64,000 nt of DNA. Source: Saccharicrinis sp050589685 (GTDB taxonomy: Bacteria > Bacteroidota > Bacteroidia > Bacteroidales > Marinilabiliaceae). Both the position numbers and the translations under genes were made by a program. Below are positions 29,342-38,210 of the stretch, piece after piece (position 1 is the first letter of the stretch; each line of letters starts with the position of its first letter). The notes under the pieces are model-generated. The model searched no databases and was not told the DNA's origin. It saw only the letters and a program-made list of their open reading frames with translations. The stretch lies in contig NZ_JBNGOS010000017.1 in the NCBI RefSeq assembly GCF_050589685.1, positions 62,001 through 126,000 on the forward strand, written 5' to 3'.

Positions 29342-30595
29342 TTAGTTTGTCAGCTTATTATTTTCCTGTTCAATTCTTTTTTTCTGTTTATGACTCAATC
29401 CCTGACGGAAATATTCTTCTGGGGTATGTTTAACACGATGCTCTTTCATCTCCGGGTCATGAACATCCAGGCTTAAATCGCAATCGAATCGGATCAACAT
29501 GGAGTGAAACTTTTCTTTACCTCCTAAATTGATAAAGTGTGCTGTTCCCCAGGTAATTCCCCGGCCGTCTTTGGTATCGGTAAAAGCATCTGGCACATAG
29601 GGAGCCGCTGCGTAAGGCATTAACTCTGTGATGGAAGCAATTTCAAAGTTCACCCAGTCTTTGGCATACTGAATCGTATTGTGCTCAGGGCCATCTTTAT
29701 AAACCAAGGCCGCCACCCCTTCTTTAAACGGGAAAAGCGAGGTTTCATGCCCTGATGTGATAAGCGGATTTAAAGGATGTTTTGTAAATGGTCCCAAAGG
29801 GTTGTCGGCAGTAGCTAATCCTTGCATACGCACCAAGTGTGGCTTACCGTTAAAATCAGACTTATAATAGATATATATTTTACCATTGTGCACCAATGGA
29901 TATGGATCATGGATAGAGTATTGATCCCATTCCCCTTCTCCTCCATTCGGTATCACTATTTTATTGTATGGCGTCCATGGTCCATCCGGCGAATCAGCAT
30001 ATGATACTGCCACGGGACAGTCATCTCCACGCTTACCACTGGCCTCCATAAATCCTTGATAATACAAATAATATTTGCCCTTCCATTCCAGGATATCCGT
30101 AGTTGTTACGGCACGCCAGCCTACCAATGGTTTCTCTGGTCGTTTAATGGCCACGCCTTGTTCTTCCCAGGTAAATCCATCCGTAGATGTAGCATACCAA
30201 ATCTCAGCTAAATCCCAATCTGCTGACGGAATCGTATCGTTACACTTAGCAGCTCCCTGCGGTGGGGTTGGTGTATGACGGTGGGTATACCAAATATAAT
30301 ATTTGCCATTATGCAAGAGTACCTTAGAAGGATCTCTGCGTGATATCGTTCCATCATGATCGTTATAATCAAAGCCTTTCAGCTCCGTATATTTAAACTG
30401 AGAAAACAACTCGTTTTCATGAGGTTGCGGCGAAGAATAATCGGTATAAATACGCTCCATAGCTGCACTCATTTCCCGATCCGGTTTTTCCAGCGGAAGT
30501 TTAAAGGGAAAACCACTTTGTTCTTTAGTTGGTTGTTGTTTCGGTGCACACGAAAACAATACTCCTGCTAAAATAATAATGATTAAATTTTTCAT
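29342..30595 (-). CDS. GH117 3,6-anhydro-alpha-galactosidase, lipoprotein (paralogue A)
   Basis: The product has 417 residues; lipobox L-F-S-C (Cys16). The N-terminal helix and F-K-Y-T-E-L-K-G-F-D-Y-N are GH117 hallmarks. The five-blade propeller keeps R-R-D-P-S-K (Asp88, likely base), S-I-H-D-P-Y-P and S-G-H-E-T (the unusual His acid of GH117). Family members release 3,6-anhydro-L-galactose from the non-reducing end of neoagaro-oligosaccharides. It is 19 bp downstream of a sulfatase and last in a four-gene unit starting at 36354. Confidence 0.85.
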   Translation of the reverse strand: MKNLIIIILAGVLFSCAPKQQPTKEQSGFPFKLPLEKPDREMSAAMERIYTDYSSPQPHENELFSQFKYTELKGFDYNDHDGTISRRDPSKVLLHNGKYYIWYTHRHTPTPPQGAAKCNDTIPSADWDLAEIWYATSTDGFTWEEQGVAIKRPEKPLVGWRAVTTTDILEWKGKYYLYYQGFMEASGKRGDDCPVAVSYADSPDGPWTPYNKIVIPNGGEGEWDQYSIHDPYPLVHNGKIYIYYKSDFNGKPHLVRMQGLATADNPLGPFTKHPLNPLITSGHETSLFPFKEGVAALVYKDGPEHNTIQYAKDWVNFEIASITELMPYAAAPYVPDAFTDTKDGRGITWGTAHFINLGGKEKFHSMLIRFDCDLSLDVHDPEMKEHRVKHTPEEYFRQGLSHKQKKRIEQENNKLTN

Positions 30596-30614
30596 TTCTT
30601 ATTGGTAATATTTA

Positions 30615-32258
30615 TTAATTCCAATGTTTCTTAATGACTTCCTGAATCTCAGGATAGTTTTTATCGTCTTCATTTAATGATTTTCTCAAATCCTGTAACT
30701 CATTTTTCAGATCAGCAATAACATCCTTATAGGCCGGATCATCATACCGATTGTCCATTTCATTGGGATCAGTGGTTAAATCGTAAAATTCCCAGGCGGG
30801 AATAGTTTTAAAATCCGACATCGATTCAGGATTATGGGCCCATTCCTGGGCTTTTGTATTCCGATCCATATAATCCTTGCCATAAAAAAAGATCAACTTG
30901 TGCTTTTTTGTACGAATGCCAAAATGAGCCGGATTGTTATGCTTATGTGCCATATGCATCCAGTAACGGTAATAGGTGGCTTGCTTCCATCCATCAGGTT
31001 CCCGGCCCGTTTCTAAAATCGTTTTAAAACTGTTCCCCTGCATATAATCCGGTGCAGTGCCACCGGCTAATTCTATCATCGTTGGCGCAAAGTCGGTGTT
31101 ATTAACAATGGCATCGGTGCTTGATCCGGCCTTTATTGATTTTGGGTATCTCACCAAAAACGGCATACGCATCGATTCTTCATACATCCATCTTTTGTCA
31201 ATGTAATCATGCTCTCCCAACATAAAACCCTGATCGCCTGTATAAATAATGATCGTATTATCCATCAGGTCTTCCGCTTCCAAATAATCAAACAGTCGTT
31301 TCACATTATCATCAACCCCCTTTACACAGCGCAGATAGCGCTTTAAGTATTCCTGATAGGCCAGGTGCTGGTATTCGGGATCGGGAATGTTTGGATCAAT
31401 ATCCATGTGCATACCCATATTACGAATGACATTACGATGACCAATTGAAGAACCAATAGTATCTGTCCATTGATTGTTTAAACCCCGGGTTGCTACCGAA
31501 CCGTTGTTTTTATTATCCTTCATACTCGCCGGTTCCGGAATCTCCACATCGCTTAAATAAGACTCATAACGTTTTGCATATTCAAAAAAATCGTGAGGCG
31601 CTTTAAATTGATGCATGACAAAAAAGGGCTTCGATGGATCTCTTTTGTTCTTTAACCAATCTAATGTTATATCCGTAATCACATCCGATGAATGGCCCTT
31701 GTATTGAGTGGCATATACCTCTCTTACCAAATCCTCTTCAAAACGTATGGAGGTTAAACTATCCCCTGACTTAGCATATAAGGTTGGGTTATGATAATCG
31801 CCTTGTCCCGGCAATACATTATAATAATCAAAACCTTCCGGCGCTTCTTTTAAGTGCCATTTACCAACCATGGCCGTTTCATAACCCAGCTTTTTAATCT
31901 CTTTGGGTAAATATTGTTTTTCTTTGCCAATTCTACCGCTTAAATCCAGCACTCCATTGGTCTGCCCATATTGCCCGGTTATGATTGAGGCTCTCGACGG
32001 GGTACAAATGGAATTGGTGCAAAAGGCATTTTCAAATAACATACCTTCTTTGGCTATCCGATCAATTGCAGGTGTTGGATTCAAAGATGCTAAACGCATT
32101 TTGTAAGCCCCAATGGCTTGCGCACAATGGTCATCAGACATGATGTAAAGTATGTTAGGCTTCTGTACATCCGGCTCCCCTTTTTTATCTGAACAAGATA
32201 CCAGACTCGCTACACCTATAGCGCATAATACATATTGAATCAAATTTTTCATCCTCAT
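30615..32258 (-). CDS. S1-family sulfatase lipoprotein (S1_11-like)
   Basis: The product has 547 residues; lipobox L-V-S-C (Cys22). An alternative start two codons in (32252) is equally good. Motif S-I-C-T-P-S-R has Cys85, with S-D-D-H and G-D-Q-G-F-M-L-G-E-H. Overall pattern (N-P-T-P-A-I-D-R, K-W-H-L-K) resembles GlcNAc-6-/L-galactose-6-sulfatases of S1_11; subfamily is inferred from motif style only. It sits 42 bp after the GH43 fusion gene and 19 bp before GH117-A. Confidence 0.88.
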   Translation of the reverse strand: MRMKNLIQYVLCAIGVASLVSCSDKKGEPDVQKPNILYIMSDDHCAQAIGAYKMRLASLNPTPAIDRIAKEGMLFENAFCTNSICTPSRASIITGQYGQTNGVLDLSGRIGKEKQYLPKEIKKLGYETAMVGKWHLKEAPEGFDYYNVLPGQGDYHNPTLYAKSGDSLTSIRFEEDLVREVYATQYKGHSSDVITDITLDWLKNKRDPSKPFFVMHQFKAPHDFFEYAKRYESYLSDVEIPEPASMKDNKNNGSVATRGLNNQWTDTIGSSIGHRNVIRNMGMHMDIDPNIPDPEYQHLAYQEYLKRYLRCVKGVDDNVKRLFDYLEAEDLMDNTIIIYTGDQGFMLGEHDYIDKRWMYEESMRMPFLVRYPKSIKAGSSTDAIVNNTDFAPTMIELAGGTAPDYMQGNSFKTILETGREPDGWKQATYYRYWMHMAHKHNNPAHFGIRTKKHKLIFFYGKDYMDRNTKAQEWAHNPESMSDFKTIPAWEFYDLTTDPNEMDNRYDDPAYKDVIADLKNELQDLRKSLNEDDKNYPEIQEVIKKHWN

Positions 32259-32300
32259 TTCGTTTTAACTTTACATGTTACAAATCACTTTCACCAATCC

Positions 32301-34562
32301 TTATTCAACGATAAGCTCATCAATTTCCCAGGTTCCATTGTAGGTATTAGCAGCGGGTTGAATAGCAATCTGCATCAACTTTTCGTTGACTTCTTTAAAT
32401 TTCGACAGCTGAATGGTATAGGTTTTAAACTCAGTATCATTTGAAGATATTGGCAACGTGATCCAATCTTGCTTATCCCACTCCACAGGTTCCGTGCATT
32501 CCTTCCAAAAATCACCATCCATATCTCTCGAAAAAATGGCTATCCGTAACAGACCTGCATGACTTCCGTTTCTTATTTTTATTTTAATTTTAGAACAACC
32601 TTCGGTATCTGTAAATAACCATGGTGCACTTTGAATTAAAGCTTTTGGTTCGTTGATCTTACCCGATAACACACCGTCATTCATATATATATTTGAACCG
32701 CGTAAGGCTTTCCACCCCATGGTACTGTTATCAAAACGGAAAGGACGCCCCGGACCAGGATACCAACTGTCGCTTTTAGGAATCCGAACCGTTCCGTCTT
32801 CATTAAAAAATACGGGTTTTAAACTGGCTCCCCGATAAAAAGCGCATATATCATGATTTTCCTGCAATACATATTTCTGACCGTGCCAGTCAAAAAAGCT
32901 GGTGTGACCTCCATCTAAGAAAGCACCTTCAAAAGTATAAGGTCCATATAAATTATCAGACATGGCATAACGAGAACCAAATACCAGATAATACTTTTCA
33001 TTTCTCTTGAAAAGCGTTGGTTTGTCTTCCGTTCTGTATGGCTTACCCTCTTTATCCTTGATAAGAATTTGTTGCGGTTCCGTTTCCAGACTTTTCATAT
33101 CCTCCGATAGCGTAGATATATAATATTTACCAACACCAAAAATAATATGGTATTGTCCATCTTCAGCTTCGTATATTTCCGGATCGTACGGATGTTCCGG
33201 AACAATATCCTTCGGAAGTAAAGGTTTACCCAACAAGTCTTTATAATTTCCATTAATTTGATCGGCAACAACTACTCCGGTGTTTATATTTCTGTTGGAG
33301 AAAAACCAATAGTATTTACCATTACGTTTGGTTATATCTCCAGCCCAACAATTGGGTTTATCACCTATGTAGGTATTTTTAGGTAAAATACTATTGTGAT
33401 ATTTATAGGTGCGTAAATCGGTGGAAGACCATATTTCCCATCTATCCATTGGGAATGAACCTTTAGGCTCCCAGCTTTGATCATGACCACAAATAAACCA
33501 CAATGTATCATTCTCTACCCAGGCATGCGGATCAGCCATACCATGCTCAGGAACAATGATATCCACTTTTATGGCATTGGGATCGTATCCTGCGGCGGCA
33601 TTGGATCGACGTAATAACTCATCTCTCATATCTCTGGCATGAAGGGCAAAAGCCTCTTCATTACGTTTTTCTACTTCGGGATAGTTTAAACCATTATCCG
33701 CTATAGCGTTTAGCGAAACACCATAGTTACCCAGCAAAGCCCAATAGGTAGCGCAGTCTGAATCATCTACTCTATTTTTGTTAAACTTACCATCTCTGAA
33801 TATTTTGCCCAGATTACTCTCATAAAACTGATCGTAATAAGCTTTTCCCTTTTGTCCTCCTTCCACAATTCCATATTGTCCGATTCCGCCACATTCGTAA
33901 AATTTAAACAGTCCATTCAAAGCCATCTTTTTCATATAATCACACGCCATTGGATCCCCAAAACAATTGTGGGTATGTTCAGGATTTTTTTCTGTTCCTA
34001 CATGAAAATTCGAACTTGTCCAGTGACTGATAAACCGTGCTCTACTCAGTAAATCGGTTCGCTGTTGTTTTAAACAGTAACTAACTAAAATAGCTTGCTC
34101 CGTTAACGGCCCATAACATAGAATATTTAAGATTCCTTTTGTTTTTTCCAACTCCTTATAAAGTGCCAGAATACTTGGGTACTTTTTTAAATCATATGAT
34201 TTGTCCCACTTAAAATTTACGCCCTGTCCTTTCACTGAGGATTCCATAAAACGCAATTGTTTTTGAAATCCACCAATGTATTTATTTAGGTTAATAAGAT
34301 CAGCTGCATAAGCTTTGCCATAGGTATCCATAGCCCATTGGCCCTGATCGGCTGTGTTTTTATTCCAGGGATGAACTGTACTGCCCATCACAATGGCTTT
34401 GGTATCGAACATATTCGACATCAACAGATAACTGGCTACTGCCGATATATCATCGGGATCATTGATTTTATCTCCTCCGTCGCTGATTAACCATACAGCC
34501 GGTTTCTGGGCCGTAACCGAAAACGAGACACTCAACAACAATATAAATAGTAAATTTTTCAT
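32301..34562 (-). CDS. Fusion of nucleoside-hydrolase-like domain (DUF1593 type) with GH43-like propeller and CBM-like tail
   Basis: The product has 753 residues. Signal peptide is 1-19. Residues 21-310 resemble the DUF1593/inosine-uridine nucleoside hydrolase fold: S-D-G-G-D-K-I-N-D-P-D-D (Asp28, Asp31, Asp35, Asp37, Asp38). Residues about 330-600 are a GH43/62-like five-blade propeller with M-A-D-P-H-A-W (Asp344, candidate base), a W-A-G-D-I-T blade and E-D-K-P-T. Residues 600-753 form a beta-sandwich, CBM-like. The two hydrolase-like domains in one polypeptide are unusual. Substrate is unknown; a pentoside or anhydrosugar glycoside is plausible. Confidence 0.7.
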   Translation of the reverse strand: MKNLLFILLLSVSFSVTAQKPAVWLISDGGDKINDPDDISAVASYLLMSNMFDTKAIVMGSTVHPWNKNTADQGQWAMDTYGKAYAADLINLNKYIGGFQKQLRFMESSVKGQGVNFKWDKSYDLKKYPSILALYKELEKTKGILNILCYGPLTEQAILVSYCLKQQRTDLLSRARFISHWTSSNFHVGTEKNPEHTHNCFGDPMACDYMKKMALNGLFKFYECGGIGQYGIVEGGQKGKAYYDQFYESNLGKIFRDGKFNKNRVDDSDCATYWALLGNYGVSLNAIADNGLNYPEVEKRNEEAFALHARDMRDELLRRSNAAAGYDPNAIKVDIIVPEHGMADPHAWVENDTLWFICGHDQSWEPKGSFPMDRWEIWSSTDLRTYKYHNSILPKNTYIGDKPNCWAGDITKRNGKYYWFFSNRNINTGVVVADQINGNYKDLLGKPLLPKDIVPEHPYDPEIYEAEDGQYHIIFGVGKYYISTLSEDMKSLETEPQQILIKDKEGKPYRTEDKPTLFKRNEKYYLVFGSRYAMSDNLYGPYTFEGAFLDGGHTSFFDWHGQKYVLQENHDICAFYRGASLKPVFFNEDGTVRIPKSDSWYPGPGRPFRFDNSTMGWKALRGSNIYMNDGVLSGKINEPKALIQSAPWLFTDTEGCSKIKIKIRNGSHAGLLRIAIFSRDMDGDFWKECTEPVEWDKQDWITLPISSNDTEFKTYTIQLSKFKEVNEKLMQIAIQPAANTYNGTWEIDELIVE

Positions 34563-34578
34563 AGTAGATATTAAATCT

Positions 34579-36354
34579 TTATTCTTTTCCTACTGGTTTT
34601 ATGTAGGTATAATAAACACCGTATTTTTCCCGGCCTTCAATAAAATCGTTCACCAACAAAGTTTTGCCTTTGGGCAGGTATAATTTAAAAACAACCGCCT
34701 CTTCATCGCCAACTATTTCTTTTTCATGAATTTGATTCGCCAGCTGAATTCGTACTTTTTGCGGTTTAATGGTTTTGTAAGTGTAAAAATCCTTGGGATT
34801 TTTTGAAGGAATACCCCAAATCGGTCCCGGACATTCTTTAGGCCAGCGTCTGCATTCAATGATATACAAACCGGCTTTTTCAACTTCAATAGAATGTTTG
34901 TTATTACTATTCTTCATACCGGCTGCCACCTGTTCTGCCTTCCATATTCCGCGCCCTTCGCCAATGGCATGTTGTATGGTTAAGGTAATCTCCTTTTGAA
35001 TATCATTACCCACAATACTAACCGGAAGCTCATGATAGACAGGATTCGTTTTTACCAATCTCAAGAAAGCAGCATTATTTTTAAGCATTTCTTCTTTAAT
35101 ATCCGGATGCTGTGCAGATAGATCAAGGCGCTGTTCCCTGTCTTGTTCGATATTGTACAATCCTTTTCCATCCACCAAACGCCATTCATCCTTAATGATA
35201 CACGTTTTATCCACATCAGTAGGTGGCCGCCAATCCTGACGATTATGCACAAAAATGGTCCTATCTTTTAACTTCGCCTTTTTATCCGTCAGTAAAGGAG
35301 AAAAATCAATACCATCAAGTTTCTTAGCTTGAGGAATTTCCAGTTTACACAGGGCTGCCAGTGTTGGAATTAAATCGACATGAGCCGTTTCTTCATCAAT
35401 ATCCTTACCTCCCTTGATCTTTCCATCCTTCCATCTAATAAAAAACGGAACCCTGTGGCTGCCTTCCTGTTTTCCACCTTTCCGACCTCTAAAACCATGA
35501 TTCCATCCAAGTTTTCCATCCGCACTTACCCCATAATGAGTACCATTGTCGGTCATAAATATCAGAATGGTATTATCCGCTATTTTTTTCTTTTTTAGAT
35601 ATTTCTCCAACTTCCCAAAATTCTCATCGATATTAGAAATCATACCATAAAACTCGGCACTCATTATTTTTTCACCTACCAAGGACTTATAAGGTTCTGC
35701 ATATTTCTCAGCCACATAATGCGGACCATGAGGGGCATTGGTTGGTAAATAAATAAAGAACGGTTTATCATGATGGTTATCCATGAATTTTATGGCTTCG
35801 TTGAACCATACATCCGTGCAGTAACCTTCAAACTGTTTTGGTGTATTGTTCACAAAATACACATCATCAAAATAGGTATTTCCCCAATAGTCAGAAAGCT
35901 CACCTACACCACCCGCTTTATGCTGAATAGCGACATCAAAACCACAATCGGTGGGTCGCACCGGATAATTATCTCCAAGATGCCATTTCCCAAACATGGC
36001 TGTGGTGTAGTTATTGGCTTTAAATATATCAGCCATGGTCATGGCATTTCCGGATAAGGCATCGCGTCCTTTATAAGTGGCCCATGCACCATTATTAATA
36101 GGATAAAGCCCGGTCATGATAGCACCGCGTGAAGGAGTACAAACCGAGCTTACATGAAAGTCGGTCATACGAACTGCGTTATTGTAAAATGAATCAAGAT
36201 TGGGTGTTTTAAGCCAGGGGTTTCCATGACAACCCAAATCTCCTATTCCCTGATCATCGGTAAGTATTAAAATAACATTCGGCTTGTTGATTGTTTTCTG
36301 AGCACTTAGAGCAGAACATATTAAAACTAAAAGTATGGATAATTTAAATCGCAT
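34579..36354 (-). CDS. S1-family sulfatase with C-terminal extension
   Basis: The product has 591 residues; signal peptide ending S-A-Q. Motif V-C-T-P-S-R has Cys72; T-D-D-Q-G, G-K-W-H-L-G-D and M-T-D-N-G-T-H-Y-G are standard S1 elements. The last 150 residues (about 440-591) form a beta-rich extension that could bind glycan. It heads a unit of four tightly spaced genes (gaps 16, 42 and 19 bp) down to GH117-A. The start lies 206 bp from the divergent TPR regulator, so this shared spacer probably holds both promoters. Confidence 0.9.
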   Translation of the reverse strand: MRFKLSILLVLICSALSAQKTINKPNVILILTDDQGIGDLGCHGNPWLKTPNLDSFYNNAVRMTDFHVSSVCTPSRGAIMTGLYPINNGAWATYKGRDALSGNAMTMADIFKANNYTTAMFGKWHLGDNYPVRPTDCGFDVAIQHKAGGVGELSDYWGNTYFDDVYFVNNTPKQFEGYCTDVWFNEAIKFMDNHHDKPFFIYLPTNAPHGPHYVAEKYAEPYKSLVGEKIMSAEFYGMISNIDENFGKLEKYLKKKKIADNTILIFMTDNGTHYGVSADGKLGWNHGFRGRKGGKQEGSHRVPFFIRWKDGKIKGGKDIDEETAHVDLIPTLAALCKLEIPQAKKLDGIDFSPLLTDKKAKLKDRTIFVHNRQDWRPPTDVDKTCIIKDEWRLVDGKGLYNIEQDREQRLDLSAQHPDIKEEMLKNNAAFLRLVKTNPVYHELPVSIVGNDIQKEITLTIQHAIGEGRGIWKAEQVAAGMKNSNNKHSIEVEKAGLYIIECRRWPKECPGPIWGIPSKNPKDFYTYKTIKPQKVRIQLANQIHEKEIVGDEEAVVFKLYLPKGKTLLVNDFIEGREKYGVYYTYIKPVGKE

Positions 36355-36526
36355 AAACTAACGTTTTTATGATTTCCCAACAGCATTAAACACGCTGTAG
36401 ATCAATCTCTAATTAACTATTCAAAAATACTTCAATAGGATGACAAGAACGATCTAAATCAATATACAAATTCTATACAGTACTATTTTTTATTATACTA
36501 TTTAAATGAACATGCGTAATTTTAAA

Positions 36527-36534
36527 TATCTTTA
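36527..36534 (+). promoter_or_regulatory. Candidate -7 box of the TPR regulator gene
   Basis: TATCTTTA lies 26 bp before ATG 36561, a fitting distance for a Bacteroidota -7 element with a short leader. No convincing -33 TTTG was seen. The same octamer stands upstream of the genes at 947 and 7505. Confidence 0.3.
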
Positions 36535-36560
36535 TAAACTGAACAGAACAACTCAATACA

Positions 36561-38195
36561 ATGCTATATTTCAATCACTTAAACTTTAAAATAAAATTAT
36601 TTTACCCCCTAATTATTTTGATATTAGCCCCTATATCAGGTTTTAAAACTATACAAGACAAACCTGACGTATATACACAAGGCAAAAAAACGGAGACACA
36701 TAATAACCTGGAAGATACGAGCGAAACAAAACTCTTATTAAAGACTCAAAAAAGACTATTAAGAAATAATGGAGATACGATCAAGATCATTAATACGCTC
36801 ATTTCCCAATCCGACAAAAACAAAAACATTGGAAAATATAGTCTTTCCTTTGATTTTTTATGGGAAGCATTATATCTTTCAAAGGAAGGAAGCTATCTGA
36901 CCGAGGAAACAAAAATACATAGACGACTGGGTAAACTATATGAGTTTTACAATTTGGATGATGCAGCATTGCAGCACCTGGAGCAGTCTTTACTTATAGC
37001 TCAAAAAACACCCAAGGATAATCCTGAGTATGCATCTAATTTAATAGCCAGCTACATGAATATGGCTATACGTCAACGAAATTTGGGCAATTACACCAGA
37101 GCATTACACTACATTGATTCCTGTTTTATCATCGAAAATCAGTATAAAAACCAGGATATATCCTTTCCATTTTTAGATGCTGAACGAGGAAAAGTTCTCT
37201 CCCAGCTGGGACAATTTGAAGAAGCCAAGCAGCACCTATATAAGGCCCAAAAAGAAACCGAAGGAAAAAAAATATCTTACAGAGCAAACATATACTCTTA
37301 TCTGGGGGATATTCATCACAGCATGAATCATATTGACAGTGCCATATATTACTACCGACAATGCCATAAATATATTCATAAAAACAACTCTAATTATTAC
37401 TTGTTACCAGATGCGTTATTAAAGCTTTCTGAAATCTATAAAAAGCAAAACCGGCAAACTATCGCTTATAAATTCCTGCACCAGTCTCAAGCAACCAGAG
37501 ACAGCTTGATTCAACTTCAGCTTAGCGCCAACAGTGAGCTTTTTGAAATTAAGGATTCTTACCTTAATTCTTTAAAAGAAAAAGATATTTACATCTCTTT
37601 GCAGGAAAAGGAAATAAAATATCAGGAACAGGTTAAAAACAGGCTTATCATCATTTTGGCCTTGGCTTTATTACTTGGAGGTACTGCCGTGTTAGTGATC
37701 CGTATGCGACTAAAACTTAACAGAACACTTCTTGAAAAGAAGAACAATGAACTAGAATCAAAACTAACGGAAGAAAAGATAAAGGGAGAGATGGAGGTAA
37801 AAAGCAAGGAACTTACCTCCTATGCGCTACAGATGATAGACAAAGACACTGCCATTGATGAATTATTAGAGGCCATAAAAAATGATGCGCCCGGAAGTTA
37901 CAAACCCTTGCAAGCCAAATATCAGAAAGGATCCAAAGACCTGTGGGATGAATTTAATCTGCGCTTTACTGAGGTGAACACAGCCTTTTACAGCCGACTG
38001 AATGCAAAATTCCCCAACCTTAGTTCTACAGAACAGAAACACTGTGCCCTTATTAAACTCAATTTCGGCACAAAAGAAATGGCGCGAATATTAAATATCG
38101 CGCCACATAGTGTTCATATTTCCCGTTCCCGTATTCGTAAAAAAATGAGCCTCGAGCGTTCTGAAAACCTGGAAAAACATATAGCTAATTTATAA
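36561..38195 (+). CDS. TPR-containing membrane-bound transcriptional regulator with C-terminal HTH
   Basis: The product has 544 residues. A hydrophobic N-terminal segment (about 12-30, signal or anchor) is followed by tetratricopeptide-like repeats (about 75-330), then a membrane helix (about 352-376, L-I-I-I-L-A-L-A-L-L-L-G-G-T-A), a coiled coil (about 380-425) and a LuxR-like helix-turn-helix at the C-terminus (L-S-S-T-E-Q-K-H-C, then M-A-R-I-L-N-I-A). The layout places TPRs outside the cytoplasm and the HTH inside. It probably senses a protein or glycan signal and controls nearby PUL genes. It is convergent with GH29-A (15 bp gap) and divergent from the sulfatase. Confidence 0.8.
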   Translation: MLYFNHLNFKIKLFYPLIILILAPISGFKTIQDKPDVYTQGKKTETHNNLEDTSETKLLLKTQKRLLRNNGDTIKIINTLISQSDKNKNIGKYSLSFDFLWEALYLSKEGSYLTEETKIHRRLGKLYEFYNLDDAALQHLEQSLLIAQKTPKDNPEYASNLIASYMNMAIRQRNLGNYTRALHYIDSCFIIENQYKNQDISFPFLDAERGKVLSQLGQFEEAKQHLYKAQKETEGKKISYRANIYSYLGDIHHSMNHIDSAIYYYRQCHKYIHKNNSNYYLLPDALLKLSEIYKKQNRQTIAYKFLHQSQATRDSLIQLQLSANSELFEIKDSYLNSLKEKDIYISLQEKEIKYQEQVKNRLIIILALALLLGGTAVLVIRMRLKLNRTLLEKKNNELESKLTEEKIKGEMEVKSKELTSYALQMIDKDTAIDELLEAIKNDAPGSYKPLQAKYQKGSKDLWDEFNLRFTEVNTAFYSRLNAKFPNLSSTEQKHCALIKLNFGTKEMARILNIAPHSVHISRSRIRKKMSLERSENLEKHIANL

Positions 38196-38210
38196 CAGGC
38201 AATTTTTCAT

